9,778 nucleotides of DNA from assembly GCA_958436045.1 (NCBI GenBank), contig CAUBIP010000067.1, forward strand, positions 1 through 9,778, given 5' to 3'. Origin of the DNA: an uncultured Oscillospiraceae bacterium. GTDB taxonomy: Bacteria; Bacillota; Clostridia; Oscillospirales; Oscillospiraceae. Positions 1 through 5,338 of this stretch are shown here, piece by piece (position 1 is the first letter of the stretch; every line of letters begins with the position of its first letter). Made by a program: the position numbers and the translations under genes. The notes below the pieces were generated by a model. That model did no database searches and had not been told where the DNA came from. It was given only the letters and a program-made list of their open reading frames with translations.

Positions 1-1
1 G

Positions 2-163
2 AATTGTATTTTGATCGTCCGGGATATTTCCTGCGGCGTCGTCCCCATTGACGCGACGGAGCGGGCCTGGCGTGAAGAAAATGGCCGGATGATGCGGATG
101 CTGGCGCAGCATGCAAAGCAGGTCATTCGAATTTGGTATGGATTGCCGCAGGTGCTGAAATGA
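2..163 (+). CDS. cobU: CobU, C-terminal fragment (adenosylcobinamide kinase / adenosylcobinamide-phosphate guanylyltransferase)
   Basis: Only the last 53 codons lie in the window; the 5' part is cut off at the window edge. The readable end goes from NCILIVRDISCGVVPIDAT to the terminal GLPQVLK. This matches the CobU C-terminus, where a 'sNEvG.GivP' strand is followed by an Arg-rich 'R.fr...Gr.n..lA..AD.V' helix and the final 'v.GlP..lK'. The family phosphorylates and guanylylates adenosylcobinamide during nucleotide-loop assembly of cobalamin in the cytosol. The usual 'NEvG' is replaced by 'DISC', so the copy is somewhat divergent, although the P-loop that would settle the matter is outside the window. 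The stop TGA overlaps the ATG of the next gene (ATGA), indicating translational coupling with the phosphatase and a shared corrinoid role. Confidence 0.85.
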   Translation, partial: NCILIVRDISCGVVPIDATERAWREENGRMMRMLAQHAKQVIRIWYGLPQVLK

Positions 164-1062
164 AACAATTACTTTTACTCCGCCACGGGAGGACCGTGGC
201 CAACGAACAGAGAAAATACTGCGGGTGGACGGACAGCCCCCTGTCCGACGCCGGGCGGGCAGATCTGGCGACGCAGAAGGTCCAGTACCGCTACCCGAGC
301 CTATCCGGTTTTGCCGTTTATACCAGCGGCTTTTGCCGCACGGAGCAGACACTGCAGGCGCTTTACGGAGACGTGGCGCATACCGTCGAACCTGGGTTCC
401 GGGAGATAAACTTTGGGATCTTTGAAAACAGAACCTATGAGGAGATGAAGGACGAGCCCGAGTACCAGGCTTGGCTCAGCGGCGATAACGAGGAGAACGT
501 TTGCCCTGGCGGGGAGAGCAGCGTGCAGATGAAGGCGCGGGTACTCGCTGCGCTGGAGCGGGTTTTAGCGCGGGATGAGCGGGTGTGCATCATCTGTCAT
601 GGCGGGGTAATCGCGGCGATCATGGCGCATCTGTTCCCGGATGAGCCCAAAAATCGCTACACCTGGCAGCCGAAAAATGCCTGCGGATATCTGATTCAGC
701 TGGAGCCGGCGCTGCGCTATGTCCCGGTGCCGTTCGCCAAGGCCAATTGGGAGGGGAAGCACTACAGCTTCTTTCAGAACCGGGCGTGTGAATTTTTCCC
801 TTGCCATGAAGGCATAGCGGCGGAGGAATTCAACTGCCTGTTCTGCTACTGCCCCCTCTACGCCCTGGGGGACCAATGCGGCGGCAAATTCACGTATACA
901 GAAAACGGCGTCAAAAACTGCACGGACTGCCCGCTGCCCCATTGCAAAAGCAGCTACGGTTATATCATGCGCCGGTTTGACGACCTGGTGCAGATGATGC
1001 GGGAGAACCACCTGACGCCGTCTATCGGCGACGGGAAGGCCCATTGCCCGCTGGAAAAATAA
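160..1062 (+). CDS. Histidine phosphatase (probable alpha-ribazole phosphatase type) fused to a C-terminal cysteine-rich domain
   Basis: The protein has 300 aa. I chose the ATG at 160 because it overlaps the cobU stop (ATGA) and begins directly with MKQLLLLRHGRT, the family's N-terminal strand and catalytic motif; the upstream TTG at 133 would only add non-conserved residues. Residues 1 to about 185 form a histidine phosphatase (phosphoglycerate mutase-like) domain with R8-H9-G10, R60 in the second Arg motif, E82 as likely acid in REINFG, and the second histidine H147 in CHGG. Residues about 200-277 form a separate module with C210, C215, C226, C229, C231, C240, C254, C257 and C262. It resembles the short 'cysteine-rich small domain' family (Pfam zf-like), which is regarded as probably metal-binding. 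Position after cobU suggests removal of the 5'-phosphate of alpha-ribazole phosphate or cobalamin phosphate (CobC role). That function is inferred from context; a general sugar-phosphate phosphatase remains possible. The role of the Cys-rich tail is unknown. Confidence 0.9.
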   Translation: MKQLLLLRHGRTVANEQRKYCGWTDSPLSDAGRADLATQKVQYRYPSLSGFAVYTSGFCRTEQTLQALYGDVAHTVEPGFREINFGIFENRTYEEMKDEPEYQAWLSGDNEENVCPGGESSVQMKARVLAALERVLARDERVCIICHGGVIAAIMAHLFPDEPKNRYTWQPKNACGYLIQLEPALRYVPVPFAKANWEGKHYSFFQNRACEFFPCHEGIAAEEFNCLFCYCPLYALGDQCGGKFTYTENGVKNCTDCPLPHCKSSYGYIMRRFDDLVQMMRENHLTPSIGDGKAHCPLEK

Positions 1063-1113
1063 GGCGCTGCGTCCACCGTGGCGGAAACGGCAAACGCTCT
1101 GCCCCGGCACAAA

Positions 1114-1160
1114 CACACCGCCCGGCCCTGCAGGAACAGGACCGGGCGGTGTGTATTTTT
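1114..1160 (+). terminator. Rho-independent terminator after the cobU-phosphatase unit
   Basis: A 17-bp inverted repeat (1114-1130 against 1137-1153, one C/A mismatch, six-base loop) is followed by TATTTTT at 1154-1160. It lies between the convergent phosphatase gene and folC, whose stop is at 1180. On the - strand the same stem is followed only by TTTG, so it could act weakly in both directions, but the T-tract clearly favours the + transcript. Confidence 0.88.
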
Positions 1161-1179
1161 GCGTATTCTGCGCCTTATC

Positions 1180-2451
1180 TCAGTGCGTTTTGACCGCTGC
1201 GCGGATCGCGCCGACCATGTAGAGGGAGCCGAAGGCGAGGCAGACGCCGTCGGGACCGGCCAGGTCGATGGCCCGCTGCACGCCGGCCTCGACGCTTTTC
1301 GCTGTCTCCACCGGTTTGCCGTACCGGGCGAGGACCTTTGCCAGGTCACTTGCCGCCATGGCCCGGGGGTTATCCGGCGTGACGGCGATGAAGCGGGCGC
1401 AGTAGGGGGCGATCTGGTCGTACATGGCGGTGTAATCCTTATCGGCCATGACGCCGGTGAGGGCGACGAGCGGACGGCCGGGCAGGTAGCGCTGCAGATT
1501 CTCCACCAGTGCCTGCATGCACTGGGGATTGTGCCCGCCGTCGACTAGGAACAGGGGCTTGCGGCGCAGCAGCTCAAAGCGGCCGGGCCAGGAGACCTCG
1601 GCGATGCCGCGGTGGATGGCCTCCTCCGTGATTTTTCGCCAGCCCTTTTGCTGCAGGCAGTCCAGGACCGTCAGGGCGACGGCGGCGTTATGCAGCTGCA
1701 TCTGCCCCAGCAGGGGGAGCTGCAGGTTTTTGTGCCGCCCAAAATCAAAGCGCTGGCCGGAGAGGTCGTGCCGGATGCTGCACAGGGAGTCGAAGCGGAC
1801 CGGGTGCCAGTCCAGCTGCCGTGCCTGGGCGGCGGCGGCAAAGACGGCCTCGACGCTGGGGGAGGCCGGGTAGGTTACGCAGGTGCCGCCCTGCTTGAAG
1901 ATGCCTGCCTTCGTTTCGGCGATGGCCTCCAGCGTATCGCCGAGGAACTGGGTGTGATCCAAGCCGATGTTGCAGAGGACGGCGCAGGCGGGGCAGGGGA
2001 TGACGTTTGTCGAATCCAGCGCGCCGCCCATCCCGGCCTCCAGCACGACGATGTCGCACTGCCGTCGGGCGAAAAATTCCAGGGCCACGCAGGTGACAAG
2101 CTCAAACTCCGTCGGCGCTTCCGGGCAGCTTTCTGCCAGGGGGCGGATCCAGGCGGTGATCTCGGCGAGCTCTTCCGGGGGAATCTCCTGGCCGTCTACC
2201 TGCATCCGCTCTTCAAAGCGGGTGATGTAGGGCGAGGTGAACAGGCCCGCCCGGTAGCCTGCGGCGTGAAGGACGCTGGCGAGCATAGCCGCCGTCGAGC
2301 CCTTGCCGTTCGTCCCGGCGATGTGGATGAATTGGAGCTTGCGCTCCGGGTTGCCCATTTTTTCCAGCAACGCGCGGGTGCGGCGCAGGCCGGGGACGCT
2401 GCCCTTCCAGCTGACGGAGTGGATATAAGCGATGGCTTCCTGTGCGTTCAT
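1180..2451 (-). CDS. folC: Folylpolyglutamate synthase / dihydrofolate synthase
   Basis: This 423-aa Mur-ligase-family enzyme adds glutamate to (tetrahydro)folate, and often also makes dihydrofolate from dihydropteroate, with ATP hydrolysis in the cytosol. Visible landmarks in order are the P-loop GTNGKGS at 46-52; the folate/Mg loop LFTSPY..RFEERM at about 70-83; LEAGMGG.LDSTN at 137-149; GLDHTQFLGDTLEAIAETKAGI at about 163-184 with the usually carbamylated lysine near 181; WPGRFE at 288-293; and DGGHNP at 304-309 at the start of the C-terminal domain. The length is normal and all catalytic motifs are intact. Its ATG overlaps the folT stop (ATGA) and a weak AAAGGA lies upstream, so it is probably coupled to folT. 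It therefore probably also falls under the THF riboswitch. Polyglutamylation traps imported folate and supplies the THF carrier of the Wood-Ljungdahl methyl branch. Confidence 0.96.
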   Translation of the reverse strand: MNAQEAIAYIHSVSWKGSVPGLRRTRALLEKMGNPERKLQFIHIAGTNGKGSTAAMLASVLHAAGYRAGLFTSPYITRFEERMQVDGQEIPPEELAEITAWIRPLAESCPEAPTEFELVTCVALEFFARRQCDIVVLEAGMGGALDSTNVIPCPACAVLCNIGLDHTQFLGDTLEAIAETKAGIFKQGGTCVTYPASPSVEAVFAAAAQARQLDWHPVRFDSLCSIRHDLSGQRFDFGRHKNLQLPLLGQMQLHNAAVALTVLDCLQQKGWRKITEEAIHRGIAEVSWPGRFELLRRKPLFLVDGGHNPQCMQALVENLQRYLPGRPLVALTGVMADKDYTAMYDQIAPYCARFIAVTPDNPRAMAASDLAKVLARYGKPVETAKSVEAGVQRAIDLAGPDGVCLAFGSLYMVGAIRAAVKTH

Positions 2452-3074
2452 GTTGCTTCGGTTCCTTTCTCTGCCTTAGCGGCGGCCTTGGTGCGCTTCG
2501 GCGGCCAGAGACCGGCGCGGTCAAACAGCTTGCACTGGAAAAGCAGATGTACCAGCAGCACGTCGATGACCCAGGTGATGGAAAATTGGATGCCGCGGGT
2601 GGCCAGCTTCAAAAGGAAGAAGGCGGCCCGTGCGTCCGGCGCGGCGTAAATCAGCGTCAGCGATGCGCTCTGGTAGAGGATCGAGCCGAGGACGATCGCG
2701 GGCAGGAACGAAAGCGCCAGTCGGGGTAGGGTGCGTTTTTTAACAAGATAGCCCTGGAACAGCCCTGCCGTCACACCGTAGAGGATCGGCGGGACGCAGA
2801 AGATGGGGTTGTAGCCGTAGCCGGAGAACAGGCAGCCGATGAGATCGGCGCTGAAGCCGACCAGGCCGCCTGCCACCGGGCCGAAAAACAGCCCGGCCAG
2901 GAAGATTGGTACGGCTTCGATGGAAAAGCGGGTCGTCTCATTGGGCATAGGGATGATGAGGCGGGCAAAGACGATACTGAGCGCCGCCAGAAGGGCGCAG
3001 TAAGCCAGATTCCGCGCCCCCCAAGCCTGGGATGCCGGTGCGGTCAACGTACGGGCAGAGCTGTTTTTGGACAT
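2448..3074 (-). CDS. folT: Folate-specific ECF transporter S component FolT
   Basis: The protein is 208 aa and very hydrophobic, with about six membrane segments between residues 22 and 180 and a short basic tail rich in Lys and Ala. The pattern ARNLAYCALLAALSIVFARL, then RFSIEAVPIFLAGLFFGPVAGGLVG, then ADLIG and a Gly/Tyr/Asn/Pro-rich loop (about 83-92) is characteristic of the folate family of energy-coupling-factor substrate-binding subunits. It binds folates at the outer face of the membrane and works with the EcfT/EcfA module, which is not in this window. The start is supported by AGGAGG at 3088-3083, eight bases before the ATG. The upstream leader holds a THF riboswitch, which independently supports the folate assignment. 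The residues before about 20 (Ser, Ala and Thr rich) are probably a cytoplasmic N-terminal extension. Confidence 0.94.
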   Translation of the reverse strand: MSKNSSARTLTAPASQAWGARNLAYCALLAALSIVFARLIIPMPNETTRFSIEAVPIFLAGLFFGPVAGGLVGFSADLIGCLFSGYGYNPIFCVPPILYGVTAGLFQGYLVKKRTLPRLALSFLPAIVLGSILYQSASLTLIYAAPDARAAFFLLKLATRGIQFSITWVIDVLLVHLLFQCKLFDRAGLWPPKRTKAAAKAEKGTEAT

Positions 3075-3082
3075 AAAAAATT

Positions 3083-3108
3083 CCTCCTAAATTGAATGTG
3101 GGAGGAGG
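3083..3108 (-). promoter_or_regulatory. folT Shine-Dalgarno and its candidate sequestering stem
   Basis: The folT ribosome binding site AGGAGG (3088-3083) is preceded in the transcript by its exact complement CCTCCT (3108-3103), with a 14-base A/U-rich loop between them. A T-run (AATTTTTT) follows immediately and leads into the ATG. The stem could hide the ribosome binding site, or act as a weak intrinsic terminator, when the riboswitch is ligand-bound. The complementarity is directly visible; the regulatory use is inference. Confidence 0.5.
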
Positions 3109-3156
3109 TTACGGTATGTACTTTTCCAATATCCCCCGAACCTGCGGGGCCTCGCC

Positions 3157-3252
3157 TGGCGGTTGCGGAAACAGCACCGCGGAGAAACCTCTCCTTCGCC
3201 CGGCGGCAACCTCCCATCCGACCGGTACTTAACGCGCTTATTCCTACTCCCT
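3157..3252 (-). promoter_or_regulatory. Tetrahydrofolate (THF) riboswitch controlling folT-folC
   Basis: Reading the - strand, the leader contains CGCGTTAAGT (3236-3227), GATGGGA in the P3 loop, CGAAGG (3198-3193), and GCGGTG (3180-3175) followed by TTTCCGC. These are the conserved blocks of the class I THF aptamer, in the right order and spacing. P3 can form from CCGG(T)CGG with CCGCCGG. A perfect GGAGA-GGTT-TCTCC hairpin occupies 3194-3181. P2 can form from GGAATAAGC with GCTGTTTCC around an internal loop. The diagnostic pseudoknot is intact: GGTTGC in the P3 loop region (3211-3206) pairs with GCAACC in the 3' joining strand (3166-3161), with bases that differ from the well-known streptococcal sequence but still pair. 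P1 is not obvious. The class senses reduced folates and turns folate uptake down. The exact ends are approximate. Confidence 0.9.
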
Positions 3253-3270
3253 GCGATATTGGATAGCCTT

Positions 3271-3298
3271 ATTGTAGTCTTTTTTTCGCAAATAGCAA
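3271..3298 (-). promoter_or_regulatory. Promoter of the folT-folC operon
   Basis: On the - strand, TTGCTA (3298-3293) and TACAAT (3276-3271) are separated by 16 bases; a 17-base reading with CTTGCT is also possible. This resembles a housekeeping sigma-A promoter. It would start transcription near 3264, about a dozen bases upstream of the riboswitch. Confidence 0.65.
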
Positions 3299-3318
3299 GA
3301 GGGTTTTTCGTTTTTTTG

Positions 3319-3353
3319 AAAAAAATCCCGCCCGTGGGCCAGCACGGGCGGGA
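3319..3353 (-). terminator. Rho-independent terminator after the DUF975 gene
   Basis: A perfect 11-bp inverted repeat, TCCCGCCCGTG at 3326-3336 against 3343-3353 with a six-base loop, is followed on the - strand by a run of T (3325-3319). It lies just past the stop of the DUF975-type gene. It separates that unit from the folT promoter that begins about 20 bases further on. Confidence 0.92.
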
Positions 3354-3370
3354 AAGCTGCGTTCGATGCA

Positions 3371-4489
3371 TTAAATTTGCGGCGCCTGGTCAGACGGCTG
3401 GTCAGGCTGCTGCGGCTGGTCAGGCTGCTGCGGCTGCTCGGGCGCTTGCGCTTCCTGGGCAGGGGCCTGGGGCGCTTGCGCGGACGGCTCCGGCTGCGGC
3501 GCGGGGGCCGGTTCGGCAGGGGCCTGCGGCGTGGGGGCAAGGGGGGCAAGGTCCACGTCCGGCTGCGGCGCCTGCTGCTGCGGCGCGCTCTGCTGCCAGG
3601 CGGCAGAGCGCTGGGGGCCGGGCTGCGGGGCCGGGGCGGCGTCGCCCCAGAGCTTGCTCACCGGCTGGGCCGGGACAAGGTCACGGTAGAACGCCGTGTG
3701 GGCAAAGGCGTGGTACGGCAGCACATACAGCACCGCGAGGATGCCGCAGGTCAGGCCACTGAGCAGATACCAGCCGATGAAGCTCAGATCCAGGCAGAAC
3801 AGGCGGTTTTTATGCCCGCGCATCAGGTTGATGGAGCACTGGATGCACTCGCTGACGCCGAGGTCCGGATTTTCGACCATGAGGAAATAGGCCATGCTGT
3901 AGCGGTATTCTGCACAGATGGCCGGGATGCTGGCGGCCAGCATGGCCACCACGACGAGGGGAAGAAGCGCCAGGGAGAACCACCCCATACCGGCGATGGC
4001 AAGGAGGCCGATGAGGACCATGCCCAGTACAACGACGCCGATGGGGATGAGTGCCCAGAGGAAAACCTTCAGTGCAAGCAGCCAGTACAGGCCGAGAAGC
4101 TTGCCAAAGTAGGAAAAGCCGGAAAACAGCGTGGCGCAGGGGCGCTTGCAGTCGGCGTCATGCGTCTGCAGGAGGTACCGGGCAAAGCCCCAATGGACCG
4201 CACCGCCGATGACCATGGCGGCCAGGCCCAGCAGGGTGCTCAGGCTGGCCAGGGCGGAGACCAGTGGGTTTGAGAGAAAGTCGCGCAGACCCAACATGGC
4301 GTCGTCCACCGCGTAGGCGCCGTTGTAGAGGTCAAAGGAGCTGTCTCCTAGATTGAAGCTCAGATTAACACCGGATGCAAGGTCGCCTGCCAGAAGTGTG
4401 GCGAGCAGGGTGATGAGCACGGCCCACCAGAAGTGCTTGTTTTGATTGCCGCGGGCGATCTGCCGCAGCTGTTTGGCACGTGGATGCAT
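3371..4489 (-). CDS. DUF975-type integral membrane protein with Pro/Gln/Ala-rich cytosolic tail
   Basis: The protein has 372 aa. Hydrophobic segments are seen at about 20-41, 76-99, 127-160, 161-193 and 231-262, giving roughly six membrane passes. The block NLMRGHKNRLFCLDLSFIGW followed by LT.GIL...YVLPY and an F-Y-R-D-L end (about 221-271) is the hallmark of the DUF975 family, which has no established biochemical function. From about 284 to the end the chain is low-complexity (Pro, Gln, Ala, Glu, Asp) and probably disordered; part of it is coded by an 18-base tandem repeat. AAAGGAGG precedes the ATG. The gene starts 26 bases after the stop of the CsoR-like repressor and ends at a strong terminator, so the two are very likely co-transcribed. 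A role in metal handling could be guessed only from this position and is not shown by the sequence. Confidence 0.85.
   Translation of the reverse strand: MHPRAKQLRQIARGNQNKHFWWAVLITLLATLLAGDLASGVNLSFNLGDSSFDLYNGAYAVDDAMLGLRDFLSNPLVSALASLSTLLGLAAMVIGGAVHWGFARYLLQTHDADCKRPCATLFSGFSYFGKLLGLYWLLALKVFLWALIPIGVVVLGMVLIGLLAIAGMGWFSLALLPLVVVAMLAASIPAICAEYRYSMAYFLMVENPDLGVSECIQCSINLMRGHKNRLFCLDLSFIGWYLLSGLTCGILAVLYVLPYHAFAHTAFYRDLVPAQPVSKLWGDAAPAPQPGPQRSAAWQQSAPQQQAPQPDVDLAPLAPTPQAPAEPAPAPQPEPSAQAPQAPAQEAQAPEQPQQPDQPQQPDQPSDQAPQI
3395..3436. repeat. 18-bp tandem repeat in the tail of the DUF975-type gene
   Basis: Two exact 18-base copies (3395-3412 and 3413-3430), beginning CGGCTGGTCAGGCTG on the + strand, are followed by six bases of a third. 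They code for the repeated hexapeptide QPQQPD in the C-terminal tail. The period is a multiple of three, so copy-number change would keep the frame. Confidence 0.9.
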
Positions 4490-4515
4490 AAAAGGGCCTC
4501 CTTTTAAAAATAGGG

Positions 4516-4851
4516 TTATTTCATATATTGATCAATGGCGTTGCAGAGGTCGTCGATGGCCTGGTGATCGTCCCGCTCGACGGCGTCGACGATGCAGTGG
4601 CGCAGGTGATCCTGCAAGATAATCTTGCCGGTATTGTCGATAGCGCTGCGGACGGCGGCCAGTTGGATGAGAACCTCTGAGCAATCAACGCCGGCTTCGA
4701 CCATACGCTTGACCTTTTCCAGATGCCCGATTGCCCGGGCCAGCCGGTTGACAACGGCTTTTTGGCTCTCGTGCACGTGCCCATGCGGGCCGTGGGCTGC
4801 GGCGTGCCCGGGGTGCTCCGGATGTGCCGCGGTGCTGTGGAAATGCTCCAT
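4516..4851 (-). CDS. CsoR/RcnR-family metal-sensing transcriptional repressor with His-rich N-terminus
   Basis: The protein has 111 aa. I chose the ATG at 4851 because AAAGGAG lies eight to nine bases upstream, whereas the longer reading from 4890 needs a TTG and adds unconserved residues. Residues 28-111 match the all-helical CsoR family (DUF156): NRLARAIGHLEKVKRMVE, then VDCSEVLIQLAAVRSA, then DHLRHCI. The metal ligand set C57, H82, C86 has the Cys...His-x3-Cys spacing of CsoR. Residues 1-27 carry nine histidines, which is unusual for classical CsoR and suggests nickel, cobalt or zinc binding. Family members bind DNA as apo-tetramers and release it on metal binding. The divergent neighbours (a His-rich protein and CooT) suggest that this one may sense nickel. 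That is inference; copper sensing or formaldehyde/persulfide-type sensing cannot be excluded. Confidence 0.9.
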   Translation of the reverse strand: MEHFHSTAAHPEHPGHAAAHGPHGHVHESQKAVVNRLARAIGHLEKVKRMVEAGVDCSEVLIQLAAVRSAIDNTGKIILQDHLRHCIVDAVERDDHQAIDDLCNAIDQYMK

Positions 4852-4920
4852 GGGCAGGCTCCTTTCGGGGGTTCTGACTTCTTTTGACAAATTGCAGCCA
4901 GGCAGTTGCTGTCTATCATT

Positions 4921-4949
4921 ATCATACCAGCAAACACGCCTGCTTGCAA
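4921..4949 (-). promoter_or_regulatory. Promoter of the CsoR-like repressor unit
   Basis: On the - strand, TTGCAA (4949-4944), a 17-base spacer and TATGAT (4926-4921) form a good sigma-A promoter. It also has TG one base upstream of the -10, i.e. an extended -10. The -35 box lies inside a 14-base perfect palindrome, as expected for an autoregulated repressor gene. Confidence 0.72.
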
Positions 4950-4953
4950 GCAG
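4940..4953. promoter_or_regulatory. 14-bp perfect palindrome, candidate operator
   Basis: CTGCTTGCAAGCAG is perfectly self-complementary and covers the -35 box of the repressor promoter, inside the divergent intergenic region. Its position suits an operator for the CsoR-like protein or another regulator. It does not resemble the G-tract operators described for copper CsoR or nickel RcnR, so the assignment is tentative. Confidence 0.4.
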
Positions 4954-4993
4954 AAACGGAAAAAATAAATGTGCCTACCGGTTTAGTAGCCAT

Positions 4994-5022
4994 TTGACAA
5001 GTCCCGCTGTGTGCAGTATAAT
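4994..5022 (+). promoter_or_regulatory. Perfect-consensus sigma-A promoter of the His-rich protein-cooT unit
   Basis: TTGACA at 4994-4999 and TATAAT at 5017-5022 are separated by exactly 17 bases, matching the consensus at all twelve positions. Transcription would start near 5029, about 30 bases before the first ATG. A promoter this strong in a GC-rich genome would normally be held down by a repressor, and the CsoR-like gene next door is the obvious candidate. An imperfect CTAC...GTAG repeat (4975-4989) sits just upstream. Confidence 0.9.
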
Positions 5023-5058
5023 GAGGCCGAAAAAAATAAAGAAACGAGGTGCAGGTCA

Positions 5059-5304
5059 ATGCACGAGCATACCCATTCCCACAACCACGGCGCGACGCCC
5101 CAGGAGGAGCTGACGGCGCTGCTGCACTATATGGTACACCACAACGAAGCCCACGCCAAGGAGCTGGCGGGCCTGGCCCGGCAGCTGACCGAGGCAGGCA
5201 AGCAGCCAGTCTCCGAGACGGTTTTGCAGGCGGTGGCGGATTTTGAGCAGGGCAATCGCAAGCTGGAAAAAGCGCTGGCGGCGCTGCAGGAAGCGCAGGA
5301 ATAA
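5059..5304 (+). CDS. Small His-rich protein, putative metal-binding
   Basis: The protein has 81 aa and a function I do not recognise. The start at 5059 (GAGGTG about ten bases upstream) is preferred over 5011, which lies upstream of the likely transcription start. The N-terminus MHEHTHSHNH has five histidines alternating with other residues, a typical nickel/zinc/cobalt-binding tail like those of nickel chaperones. A second cluster, H23, H27, H28 and H32, lies on one stretch of helix (LLHYMVHHNEAH), spaced so that several face the same side. The rest is predicted helical and polar, with a Lys/Glu/Ala-rich end that could form a coiled coil. There is no signal peptide, membrane segment or cysteine, so it is cytosolic. 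It is first in an apparent two-gene unit with the CooT-family gene 34 bases downstream, and diverges from the repressor. A nickel-storage or delivery role is inferred. Confidence 0.78.
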   Translation: MHEHTHSHNHGATPQEELTALLHYMVHHNEAHAKELAGLARQLTEAGKQPVSETVLQAVADFEQGNRKLEKALAALQEAQE

Positions 5305-5338
5305 CAAATACAAAAGAACGGCAAAGGAGGTTGCAAGC

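Noticed and set aside
133..159. Upstream TTG start that would extend the histidine phosphatase by nine residues
   Set aside because: The extra residues are not part of the family. The ATG at 160 begins directly at the conserved RHG strand and shows the ATGA overlap with cobU.
1612..2649. Long open frame on the + strand across folC and the end of folT
   Set aside because: It is antisense to a clearly conserved folC with intact motifs. Its product is Gly/Ala/Arg-biased with no recognisable domain, as expected for shadow frames in GC-rich DNA.
3157..3252. FMN or cobalamin riboswitch upstream of folT
   Set aside because: A GGTG...CCGCAAC string briefly suggests a cobalamin element. But the ordered CGCGTTAAGT, GATGGGA, CGAAGG and GCGGTG blocks, the pseudoknot and the downstream folate transporter all fit the THF class instead.
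3395..3436. Short direct repeats as a CRISPR array
   Set aside because: The two 18-base copies are directly adjacent with no spacers and lie in frame within a coding region.
3377..4273. + strand open frame of 298 codons opposite the DUF975-type gene
   Set aside because: The product starts with an Arg/Leu/Gly low-complexity stretch that mirrors the Pro/Gln-rich tail repeat on the other strand. It has no conserved features or ribosome site.
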